From assembly GCF_029227915.1 (NCBI RefSeq), contig NC_079884.1:28708001-28772000 (forward strand): 64,000 nucleotides of DNA. Direction: 5' to 3'. The notes under the pieces are model-generated. The model was not told the DNA's origin. It did no database searches and saw only the letters and a program-made list of their open reading frames with translations. Source of the stretch: Hydractinia symbiolongicarpus. Lineage: Eukaryota; Cnidaria; Hydrozoa; Anthoathecata; Hydractiniidae. A program made the position numbers and the translations under genes. This document shows positions 51,201 to 63,800 of this stretch, in pieces (within the stretch, counting starts at the first letter, position 1; every line of letters starts with the position of its first letter).

Positions 51201-52747
51201 ATGGAGACAGTTGTAAAAACTGCATTTCATTGACTTTCTAACGGTGTCAATCCGTTTGAGTTACAACGGTTGCGTCACATATTCGTACCAACATGTATTT
51301 AGTGATTTTTTCCAATATTACTAAGTTGTATTGCTTTTAACAGTGAAACGATTGACTGTGGGAATTAATTGAACTGATTCTGGACTGTGACCTCATAAAT
51401 GTGATAAATGAGCCAATTGGTCTCCAAGCAATAACATTTTTCTTAATTTGACATGATTGCTGGAATTCAGCGATTACATTAGGGTCTGTTGTAGCGCTTT
51501 ATTTAAAATTTTAGATAAATAAGACTTTTCTTACTGTGAGACCAATCCCGGCCGTTAGCACACGCTGAGTAAATAGGATCTGTTTCAAAGACTACATTTC
51601 ATTGACTTTCTAGCGGCATAATACGTTTGAGTTACAACGGTTGCGTCACATATTCGTACCGACATGTATTTAGCGATAGTATTCGGATAACACTAGTTTG
51701 CATCGATTTTAACAGTGAAACGTTTGACTGTGGGACATAATTGAACTGATTTTAGACTTTGACGTTATAAATGTGATAAATGAGCTAATTGGTATCCAAG
51801 GAATAACATTGTTCTTAATTTGGCATGATAGCTGGAACTCAGCGATTACACTGGGCGCTATGGTGGCGCTTTATTAAAAAATTCAGATAAATAAGTCATT
51901 TTTTACTGTGGGACCAATCCTAGCCGTTATTGCGCATTGAAAAAATAGAGACTGTATCAAAAACTACATTTCATTGACTTTCTAGCGGTATAAATCCGTT
52001 TGAGTTACAACGGTTGCGTCACATATTCGTACCAACATGTATTTAGTGATTTTCTTCCAATATTACTAAGTTGTATTGCTTTTAACAGTGAAACGATTGA
52101 CTGTGGGAATTAATTGAACTGATTCTGGACTGTGACTTTATAAATGTGATAAATGAGCCAATTGGTCTCCAAGCAATAACATTCTTCTTAATTTGACATG
52201 ATTGCTGGAATTCAGCGATTACATTAGGCTCTGTTGTAGCGCTTTATTTAAAATTTTAGATAAATAAGACTTTTCTTACTGTTGGACCAATCCTGGCCGT
52301 TAGCACGCGCTGAATGAATAGGATCTGTTTCAAAGACTACATTTCATTGACTTTCTAGCGGCATAATACGTTTGAGTTACAACGGTTGCGTCACATATTC
52401 GTACCAACATGTACTTAGTGATAGTATTCGGATATTACTATGTTTCATCGCTTTTAACAGTGAAACGTTTGACTGTGGGACTTAATTGAACTGATTTTGG
52501 ACTTTGACATTATAAATGTGATAAATGAGCCAATTTGACTTCAAGAAATAACAATCTTCTTAATTTGACATGATTGCTAGAACTGAGCGATTACACTGGG
52601 CGCTGTGGTAGGGCTTTGTTAAAAAAATTAAGATAAATAAGTCATTCTTTACTGTGGGACCAATCCTAGCCGTTAGTTCGTGCTGAAGAAATGGAGACAG
52701 TTGTAAAAACTGCATTTCATTGACTTTCTAACGGTATCAATCCCTTT
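48277..52747 (+). repeat. Hexamer HOR, 2235-bp unit, two copies
   Basis: Phase points 48277, 48649, 49023, 49394, 49767 and 50139 repeat as 50512, 50884, 51258, 51629, 52002 and 52374, at +2235. Shared marks are 'gaccaatcccggccg' (near 49306 and 51541), 'cgtaccgacatg', 'cggataacactagtttg' and 'tttggcatgatagctgg'. The stretch 48.73-48.83 kb differs between the copies (class I text in copy 1, class II text in copy 2), which looks like another local class switch or conversion. The single unit near 17.4-17.7 kb with 'cccggccg' and 'accgacatg' is a relative. Confidence 0.83.
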
Positions 52748-55357
52748 GAGTTACAACGGTTGCGTCACATATTCGTACCAACATGTATTAAGTGATTTTT
52801 TCCAATATTACTAAGTTGTATTGCTTTTAACAGTGAAACGATTGACTGTGGGAATTAATTGAACTGATTCTGGACTGTGACTTTGTAAAAGTGATAAATG
52901 AGCTAATTGGTCTCCAAGAAATAACTTTCTTCTTAATTTGACGTGAGTGCTGGAATTCAGCGATTACATTAGGCTCTGTGGTAGCGCTTTATTAAAAAAA
53001 TTAGATAAATAAGTCTTTTTTTACTGTGGGACCAATCCTGGCCGTTAGCACGCGCTGAATAAATAGGAACAGTTTCAAAGACTACATTTCATTGACTTTC
53101 TATCGGCATAAATCCGTTTGAGTTACAACGGTTGCGTCACATATTCGTACCAACATGTATTTAGTGTGTTTTTTTCGATATTACTATGTTGTATCGCTTT
53201 TAACAGTGAAACGATTGACTGTGGGACTTAATTGAACTGATTCAGGACTGTGATCTTATAAATGTGATAAATGAGCCAATTGGACTCCAAGGAATAACAT
53301 TCTTCTTAATTCGACATGATTGCTGGAACTCAGCGATTACACTGGGCGCTGTGGCAGTGCTTTATTTAAAAACTAAGATAAATAAGTCATTTTTTACTGT
53401 GGGACCAATCCTAGCTGTTAGTTCGCGTTGAAGAAATAGAGACAGTTTCAACAATTACATTTCATTGATTGTCTAACGGTGTCAATCTGTTTGAGTTACA
53501 GCGGTTGCGTCACATATTCGTACCAACATGGATTTAGTGTTTTTTTTCCGATATTACTAAGTTGTATCGGTTTTAACAGTGAAACGATTGACTGTGGGAC
53601 TTAATTGAACTGATTCTGGACTGTGACCTTATAAATGTGATAAATGAGCCAATTGGTCTCCAAGGAATAACATTCTTCTTAATTTGACATGATTGCTGGA
53701 ATTCAGCCATTACATTAGCCTCTGTGGTAGCGCTTTATTTAAAAATTTAGATAAATAAGACTTTTCTTACTGTGGGACCAATCCTGGACGTTAGCACGCG
53801 CTGAATAAATAGGATCAGTCCTAAAGACTACAATACATTGACTTTCTAGCGGCATTATTCCGTTTAAGTTACAACGATTGCGTCACATATTCGCACCAAC
53901 ATGTATTTAGCGATAGTATTCGGATATTACTAGGTTGCATCGCTTTTAACAGTGAAACGTTTGACTGTGGGACTTAATTGAACTGATTTCGGTCTTTGAC
54001 CTTATAAATGTGATAAATGAGCCAGTTTGACTACAAGAACTAACATTCTTCTTAATTTGACATGATTGCTGGAACTCAGCGATTACACTGGGCGCTGTGG
54101 TAGTGCTTTATTTAAAAACTAAGATAAATAAGTCATTTTTTACTGTGGGACCAATCCTAGCCGTTAGTTCGCGTTGAAGAGATAGAGACAGTTTCATCAA
54201 TTACATTTCATTGATTGTCTAATGGTGTCAATCTGTTTGAGTTACAACATTTGAGTCACATATTCGTACCAACATGTATTTAGTGTTTTTTTTTTCGATA
54301 TTACTAAGTTGTATCGCTTTTAACAGTGAAACGATTGACTGTGGGACTTAATTGAACTGATTCTGGACTGTGACCTTATAAATGTGATAAATGAGCCAAT
54401 TGGTCTCCAAGGAATAATATTCTTCTTACTTTGACATGATTGCTGGAATTCAGCCATTAAATTAGCCTCTGTGGTAGCGCTTTATTTAAAAATTTAGATA
54501 AATAAGACTTTTCTTACTGTGGGACCAATCCTGGCCGTTAGCACGCGCTGAATAAATAGGAACAGTTCTAAAGACTACAATACATTGACTTTCTAGCGGC
54601 ATTAATCCGTTTAAGTTACAACGATTGCGTCACACATTCGTACCAACATGTGTTTAGCGATAGTATTTGGATATTACCAGGTTGCATCGCTTTTAACAGT
54701 GAAACGTTTGATTGTGGGACTTAATTGAACTGATTTTGGTCTTTGAATTATAAATGTGATAAATGAGCCAGTTTGACTACAAGAGCTAACATTCTTCTTA
54801 ATTTGACATCACTGCTGGAACTCAGCGATTACACTGGGCGCTGTGGTAGCGCTTTATTTAAAAACTAAGAAAAATAAGTCATTTTTTACTGTGGGACCAA
54901 TCCTAGCCGTTAGTTCGCGTTGAAGAGATAGAGACAGTTTCAACAATTACATTTCATTGATTGTCTAACGGTGTCAATCTGTTTGAGTTACAACGTTTGA
55001 GTCACATATTCGTACCAACATGTATTTAGCGATAGTATTCGGATATTATTAGGTTGCATCGCCTTTAACAGTGAAACGCTTGACTGTGGGACTTAATTGA
55101 ACTGATTCTGGACTGTGACCTTATAAATGTGATAAATGAGCCCATTGGACTCCAAGGAACAACATTTTTCTTAAGTCGACATGATTGCTGGAATTGAGCG
55201 AGTACACTAGGCCCTGTGGTAGCGCTTTATTTAAAAATTCAGATAAATGAATCATTTTTTACTGTGGGACCAATCCTAGCCGCTAGTTCGCGCTGAAGAA
55301 ATACAGACAGTTTCAAAAACTACATTTCATTGACTTTCTAACGGGGTCAATCCGTTT

Positions 55358-55962
55358 GAGTTACAACGGTTGCGTCACATATTCGTACCAACATGTATTT
55401 AGTGATTTTCTTCCGATATTACTAAGTTGTATTGCTTTTAACAGTGAAACGATTGACTGTGGGATTTAATTGAACTGATTCTGGAATGTGACCTTATAAA
55501 TGTGATAAATGAGCCAATTGGTCTCCAACGAATTACATTCTTCTTAATTTGACATGATTGCTCGAATTCAGGGATTATATTAGCCTCGGTGGTAGCGTTT
55601 TATTTAAAAGTTTAGATAAATAAGTCTTTCCTTACTGTGGGACCAATCCTGGCCTTAGCACGCGCTGAATAAATAGGAACAGTTATAAACACTACATTTC
55701 ATTTAGCTGATTTTGGACTTTGACCTTGTAAATATGATAAATGAGTCAGTTTGACTACAAGAAATAACATTCTTCTTAACTTGACATGATTGCTGGAACT
55801 CAGCGATTACACTGGGCACTGTGGTAGCGCTTTATTAAAAAATTAAGATAAACAAGTCATTTTTTACTGTGGGACCAATCCTAGCCGTTAGCTCGCGCTG
55901 AAGAAATAGAGACTGTTTCAAAAACTACATTTCATTGACTTTCTAGCGGTATAAATCCGTTT
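55358..55962 (+). repeat. Fused double monomer, one conserved box lost (copy 1)
   Basis: The distance between phase points is 605 bp. At about 55705 'aacactacatttcattt' joins directly to 'agctgattttggac', so the middle of the second unit, including its conserved box, is missing. The text after the joint ('ccttgtaaatatgataaat') matches 63770-63800. Confidence 0.87.
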
Positions 55963-58900
55963 GAGTTACAACGGTTGCGTCACATATTCGTACCAACATG
56001 TATTTAGTGATTTTCTTCCAATATTACTAAGTTATATTGCTTTTAACAGTAAAACGATTGACTGTGGGAATTAATTGAACTGATTCTGGACTGTGACCTC
56101 ATAAATGTGATAAATGAGCCAATTGGTCTCCAAGCAATAACATTCTTCTTAATTTGACATGATTGCTGGAATTCAGCGATTACATTAGCCTCTGTTGTAG
56201 CGCTTTATTTAAAATTTTAGATAAATAAGACTTTTCTTACTGTGGGACCAATCCTGGCCGTTAGCACGCGCTGAATGAATAGGATCTGTTTCAAAGACTA
56301 CATTTCATTGACTTTCTAGCGGCATAATACGTTTGAGTTACAACGGTTGCGTCACATATTCGTACCAACATGTACTTAGCGATAGTAGTCGGATATTACT
56401 ATGTTTCATCGCTTTTAACAGTGAAACGTTTGACTGTGGGACTTAATTGAACTGATTTTGGACTTTGACATTATAAATGTGATAAATGAGCCAATTTGAC
56501 TTCAAGAAATAACAATGTTCTTAATTTGACTTGATTGCTGGAACTCAGCGATTACACTGGGCGCTGTGGTAGGGCTTTGTTAAAAAAATTAAGATAAATA
56601 AGTCATTCTTTACTGTGGGACCAATCCTAGCCGTTAGTTTGCGCTGAAGAAATGGAGACAGTTGTAAAAAATGCATTTCATTGACTTTCTAACGGTATCA
56701 ATCCGTTTAAGTTACAACGGTTGCGTCACATATTCGTACCAACATGTATTTAGTGATTTATTCCAATATTACTAAGTTGTATTGCTTTTAACAGTGAAAC
56801 GATTGACTGTGGGAATTAATTGAACTGATTCTGGACTGTGACTTTATAAATGTGATAAATGAGCTAATTGGTCTCCAAGAAATAACTTTCTTCTTAATTT
56901 GACGTGAGTGCTGGAATTCAGCGATTACATTAGGCTCTGTGGTAGCGCTTTATTAAAAAAAATAGATAAATAAGTCTTTTTTTACTGTGGGACCAATCCT
57001 GGCCGTTAGCACGCGCTGAATAAATAGGAACAGTTTCAAAGACTACATTTCATTGACTTTCTATCGGCATAAATCCGTTTGAGTTACAACGGTTGCGTCA
57101 CATATTCGTACCAACATGTATTTAGTGTTTTTTTTTTATATTACTATGTTGTATCGCTTTTAACAGTGAAACGATTGACTGTGGGACTTAATTGAACTGA
57201 TTCGGGACTGTGACCTTATAAATGTGATAAATGAGCCAATTGGACTCCAAGGAATAACATTCTTCTTAATTCGACATGATTGCTGGAACTCAGCGATTAC
57301 ACTGGGCGCTGTGGTAGTGCTTTATTTAAAAACTAAGATAAATAAGTCATTTTTTACTGTGGGACCAATCCTAGCCGTTAGTTCACGTTGAAGAGATAGA
57401 GACAGTTTCAACAATTACATTTCATTGATTGTCTAACGGTGTCAATCTGTTTGAGTTACAACGTTTGAGTCACATATTCGTACCAACATGTATTTAGCGA
57501 TAGTATTCGGATATTATTAGGTTGCATCGCCTTTAACAGTGAAACGCTTGACTGTGGGACTTAATTGAACTGATTCTGGACTGTGACCTCATAAATGTGA
57601 TAAATGAGCCAATTGGTCTCCAAGCAATAACATTCTTCTTAATTTGACATGATTGCTGGAATTCAGCGATTACATTAGCCTCTGTTGTAGCGCTTTATTT
57701 AAAATTTTAGATAAATAAGACTTTTCTTACTGTGGGACCAATCCTGGCCGTTAGCACGCGCTGAATGAATAGGATCTGTTTCAAAGACTACATTTCATTG
57801 ACTTTCTAGCGGCATAATACGTTTGAGTTACAACGGTTGCGTCACATATTCGTACCAACATGTACTTAGCGATAGTATTCGGATATTACTATGTTTCATC
57901 GCTTTTAACAGTGAAACGTTTGACTGTGGGACTTAATTGAACTGATTTTGGACTTTGACATTATAAATGTGATAAATGAGCCAATTTGACTTCAAGAAAT
58001 AACAATCTTCTTAATTTGACATGATTGCTGGAACTCAGCGATTACACTGGGCGCTGTGGTAGGGCTTTGTTAAAAAAATTAAGATAAATAAGTCATTCTT
58101 TACTGTGGGACCAATCCTAGCCGTTAGTTCGCGCTGAAGAAATGGAGACAGTTGTAAAAACTGCATTTCATTGACTTTCTAACGGTATCAATCCGTTTGA
58201 GTTACAACGGTTGCGTCACATATTCGTACCAACATGTATTTAGTGATTTATTCCAATATTACTAAGTTGTATTGCTTTTAACAGTGAAACGATTGACTGT
58301 GGGAATTAATTGAACTGATTCTGGACTGTGACTTTATAAATGTGATAAATGAGCTAATTGGTCTCCAAGAAATAACTTTCTTCTTAATTTGACGTGAGTG
58401 CTGAAATTCAGCGATTACATTAGGCTCTGTGGTAGCGCTTTATTAAAAAAATTAGATAAATAAGTCTTTTTTTACTGTGGGACCAATCCTGGCCGTTAGC
58501 ACGCGCTGAATAAATAGGAACAGTTTCAAAGACTACATTTCATTGACTTTCTATCGGCATAAATCCGTTTGAGTTACAACGGTTGCGTCACATATTCGTA
58601 CCAACATGTATTTAGTGTTTTTTTTTGATATTACTATGTTGTATCGCTTTTAACAGTGAAACGATTGACTGTGGGACTTAATTGAACTGATTCAGGACTG
58701 TGACCTTATAAATGTGATAAATGAGCCAATTGGACTCCAAGGAATAACATTCTTCTTAATTCGACATGATTGCTGGAACTCAGCGATTACACTGGGCGCT
58801 GTGGTAGTGCTTTATTTAAAAACTAAGATAAATAAGTCATTTTTTACTGTGGGACCAATCCTAGCCGTTAGTTCGCGTTGAAGAGATAGAGACAGTTTCA

Positions 58901-59315
58901 ACAATTACATTTCATTGATTGTCTAACGGTGTCAATCTGTTTGAGTTACAACGTTTGAGTCACATATTCGTACCAACATGTATTTAGCGATAGTATTCGG
59001 ATATTATTAGGTTGCATCGCCTTTAACAGTGAAACGCTTGACTGTGGGACTTAATTGAACTGATTCAGGACTGTGACCTTATAAATGTGATAAATGAGCC
59101 CATTGGACTCCAAGGAACAACATTTTTCTTAAGTCGACATGATTGCTGGAATTGAGCGAGTACACTAGGCCCTGTGGTAGCGCTTTATTTAAAAATTCAG
59201 ATAAATGAATCATTTTTTACTGTGGGACCAATCCTAGCCGCTAGTTCGCGCTGAAGAAATACAGACAGTTTCAAAAACTACATTTCATTGACTTTCTAAC
59301 GGGGTCAATCCGTTT

Positions 59316-59920
59316 GAGTTACAACGGTTGCGTCACATATTCGTACCAACATGTATTTTGTGATTTTCTTCCGATATTACTAAGTTGTATTGCTTTTAAC
59401 AGTGAAACGATTGACTGTGGGATTTAATTGAACTGATTCTGGAATGTGACCTTATAAATGTGATAAGTGAGCCAATTGGTCTCCAACGAATTACATTCTT
59501 CTTAATTTGACATGATTGCTCGAATTCAGGGATTATATTAGCCTCGGTGGTAGCGTTTTATTTAAAAGTTTAGATAAATAAGTCTTTCCTTACTGTGGGA
59601 CCAATCCTGGCCTTAGCACGCGCTGAATAAATAGGAACAGTTACAAACACTACATTTCATTTAGCTGATTTTGGACTTTGACCTTGTAAATATGATAAAT
59701 GAGTCAGTTTGACTACAAGAAATAACATTCTTCTTAACTTGACATGATTGCTGGAACTCAGCGATTACACTGGGCACTGTGGTAGCGCTTTATTAAAAAA
59801 TTAAGATAAACAAGTCATTTTTTACTGTGGGACCAATCCTAGCCGTTAGCTCGCGCTGAAGAAATAGAGACTGTTTCAAAAACTACATTTCATTGACTTT
59901 CTAGCGGTATAAATCCGTTT
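59316..59920 (+). repeat. Fused double monomer, one conserved box lost (copy 2)
   Basis: Same 605-bp spacing and same 'catttagctgattttgg' joint, at about 59663, 3958 bp after copy 1. It was amplified as part of the 11-monomer unit. Confidence 0.87.
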
Positions 59921-62819
59921 GAGTTACAACGGTTGCGTCACATATTCGTACCAACATGTATTTAGTGATTTTCTTCCAATATTACTAAGTTATATTGCTT
60001 TTAACAGTAAAACGATTGACTGTGGGAATTAATTGAACTGATTCTGGACTGTGACCTCATAAATGTGATAAATGAGCCAATTGGTCTCCAAGCAATAACA
60101 TTCTTCTTAATTTGACATGATTGCTGGAATTCAGCGATTACATTAGCCTCTGTTGTAGCGCTTTATTTAAAATTTTAGATAAATAAGACTTTTCTTACTG
60201 TGGGACCAATCCTGGCCGTTAGCACGCGCTGAATGAATAGGATCTGTTTCAAAGACTACATTTCATTGACTTTCTAGCGGCATAATACGTTTGAGTTACA
60301 ACGGTTGCGTCACATATTCGTACCAACATGTACTTAGCGATAGTATTCGGATATTACTATGTTTCATCGCTTTTAACAGTGAAACGTTTGACTGTGGGAC
60401 TTAATTGAACTGATTTTGGACTTTGACATTATAAATGTGATAAATGAGCCAATTTGACTTCAAGAAATAACAATCTTCTTAATTTGACATGATTGCTGGA
60501 ACTCAGCGATTACACTGGGCGCTGTGGTAGGGCTTTGTTAAAAAAATTAAGATAAATAAGTCATTCTTTACTGTGGGACCAATCCTAGCCGTTAGTTCGC
60601 GCTGAAGAAATGGAGACAGTTGTAAAAACTGCATTTCATTGACTTTCTAACGGTATCAATCCGTTTGAGTTACAACGGTTGCGTCACATATTCGTACCAA
60701 CATGTATTTAGTGATTTATTCCAATATTACTAAGTTGTATTGCTTTTAACAGTGAAACGATTGACTGTGGGAATTAATTGAACTGATTCTGGACTGTGAC
60801 TTTATAAATGTGATAAATGAGCTAATTGGTCTCCAAGAAATAACTTTCTTCTTAATTTGACGTGAGTGCTGGAATTCAGCGATTACATTATGCTCTGTGG
60901 TAGCGCTTTATTAAAAAAATTAGATAAATAAGTCTTTTTTTACTGTGGGACCAATCCTGGCCGTTAGCACGCGCTGAATAAATAGGAACAGTTTCAAAGA
61001 CTACATTTCATTGACTTTCTATCGGCATAAATCCGTTTGAGTTACAACGGTTGCGTCACATATTCGTACCAACATGTATTTAGTGTTTTTTTTTGATATT
61101 ACTATGTTGTATCGCTTTTAACAGTGAAACGATTGACTGTGGGACTTAATTGAACTGATTCAGGACTGTGACCTTATAAATGTGATAAATGAGCCAATTG
61201 GACTCCAAGGAATAACATTCTTCTTAATTCGACATGATTGCTGGAACTCAGCGATTACACTGGGCGCTGTGGTAGTGCTTTATTTAAAAACTAAGATAAA
61301 TAAGTCATTTTTTACTGTGGGACCAATCCTAGCCGTTAGTTAGCGTTGAAGAGATAGAGACAGTTTCATCAATTACATTTCATTGATTGTCTAATGGTGT
61401 CAATCTGTTTGAGTTACAACATTTGAGTCACATATTCGTACCAACATGTATTTAGTGTTTTTTTTCCGATATTACTAAGTTGTATCGCTTTTAACAGTGA
61501 AACGATTGACTGTGGGACTTAATTGAACTGATTCTGGACTGTGACCTTATAAATGTGATAAATTAGCCAATTGGTCTCCAAGGAATAATATTCTTCTTAA
61601 TTTGACATGATTGCTAGAATTCAGCCATTAAATTAACATCTGTGGTAGCGCTTTATTTAAAAATTTAGATAAATAAGACTTTTCTTACTGTGGGACCAAT
61701 CCTGGCCGTTAGCACGCGCTGAATAAATAGGAACAGTTCTAGAGACTACAATACATTGACTTTCTAGCGGCATTAATCCGTTTAAGTTACAACGATTGCG
61801 TCACACATTCGTACCAACATGTATTTAGCGATAGTATTCGGATATTACTAGGTTGCATCGCTTTTAACAGTGAAACGTTTGATTGTGGGACTTAATTGAA
61901 CTGATTTTGGTCTTTGACTTATAAATGTGATAAATGAGCCAGTTTGACTACAAGAGCTAACATTCTTCTTAATTTGACATCATTGCTGGAACTCAGCGAT
62001 TACACTGGGCGCTGTGGTAGCGCTTTATTTAAAGAATAAGAAAAATAAGTCATTTTTTACTGTGGGACCAATCCTAGCCGTTAGTTCGCGTTGAAGAGAT
62101 AGAGACAGTTTCAACAATTACATTTCATTGATTGTCTAACGGTGTCAATCTGTTTGAGTTACAACGTTTGAGTCACATATTCGTACCAACATGTATTTAG
62201 CGATAGTATTCGGATATTATTAGGTTGCATCGCCTTTAACAGTGAAACGCTTGACTGTGGGACTTAATTGAACTGATTCTGGACTGTGACCTTATAAATG
62301 TGATAAATGAGCCCATTGGACTCCAAGGAACAACATTTTTCTTAAGTCGACATGATTGCTGGAATTGAGCGAGTACACTAGGCCCTGTGGTAGCGCTTTA
62401 TTTAAAAATGCAGATAAATGAATCATTTTTTACTGTGGGACCAATCCTAGCCGCTAGTTCGCGCTGAAGAAATACAGACAGTTTCAAAAACTACATTTCA
62501 TTGACTTTCTAACGGGGTCAATCCGTTTGAGTTACAACGGTTGCGTCACATATTCGTACCAACATGTATTTAGTGATTTTCTTCCGATATTACTAAGTTG
62601 TATTGCTTTTAACAGTGAAACGATTGACTGTGGGATTTAATTGAACTGATTCTGGAATGTGACCTTATAAATGTGATAAATGAGCCAATTGGTCTCCAAC
62701 GAATTACATTCTTCTTAATTTGACATGATTGCTGGAATTCAGGGATTATATTAGCCTCGGTGGTAGCGTTTTATTTAAAAATTTAGATAAATAAGTCTTT
62801 CCTTACTGTGGGACCAATC

Positions 62820-63800
62820 CTGGCCTTAGCACGCGCTGAATAAATAGAACAGTTACAAACACTACATTTCATTTACTTTCTAGCGGTATAAATCCGTTTG
62901 AGTTACAACGGTTGCGTCACATTTTCGTACCAACATGTATTTAGCGATTGTATTCGGATATTACTAGGTTGCATCGCTTTTAACAGTGAAACGTTTGACT
63001 GTGGGACTTAATTGAACTGATTTTGGACTTTGAACTTATAAATGTGATAAATGAGGCAGTTTGACTACAAGAAATAACATTCTTCTTAACTTGACATGAT
63101 TGCTGGAACTCAGCGATTACACTGGGCACTGTGGTAGTGCTTTATTAAAAAATTAAGATAAACAAGTCATTTTTTACTGTGGGACCAATCCTAGCCGTTA
63201 GCTCGCGCTGAAGAAATAGAGACTGTTTCATAAACTACATTTCATTTACTTTCTAACGGTGTCAATCCGTTTGAGTTACAACGGTTGCGTCACATATTCG
63301 TACCAACATGTATTTAGTGATTTTCTTCCGATATTACTAAGTTGTATTGCTTTTGACAGTGAATTGATTGACTGTGGGAATTAATAGAACTGATTCTGGA
63401 CTGTGACCTTATAAATGCGATAAATGAGCCAATTGGTCTCCAAGGAATAACATTTTTCTTAATTTGTCATGATTGGCGGAATTCATCGATTACATTAGGC
63501 TCTGTGGTAGCGCTTTATTTAAAAATTTAGATAAACAAGTCTTTTCTTACTGTGGGACCAATCCTGGCCGTTAGAACGCGCTGAATAAATAGGAACAGTT
63601 CCAAAGACTACATTTCATTGACTTTCCAGCGGTATAAGTTCGTTTGAGTTACAACGGTTCTGTCACATGTTCGTACCAACATGAAGTTAGCGACAGTTTT
63701 CAGATATTACTAGGTTGTATAGCTTTTAACAGTGAAAGGCTTGACTCTGGGACTTAACTGAGCTGATTTTGGACTTTGACCTTGTAAATATGATAAATGA
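62820..63800 (+). repeat. Intact counterpart of the fused monomers
   Basis: Here the two sides of the fusion are still separate. 'ggccttagcacgcgctg' and 'actacatttcatttactttc' lie at 62822-62880, while 'gagctgattttggac' and 'ccttgtaaatatgataaat' lie at about 63760-63800. The material between them, about 0.89 kb, is what the fused copies at 55.7 and 59.66 kb lack. This makes the fusion the derived state. Confidence 0.75.
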
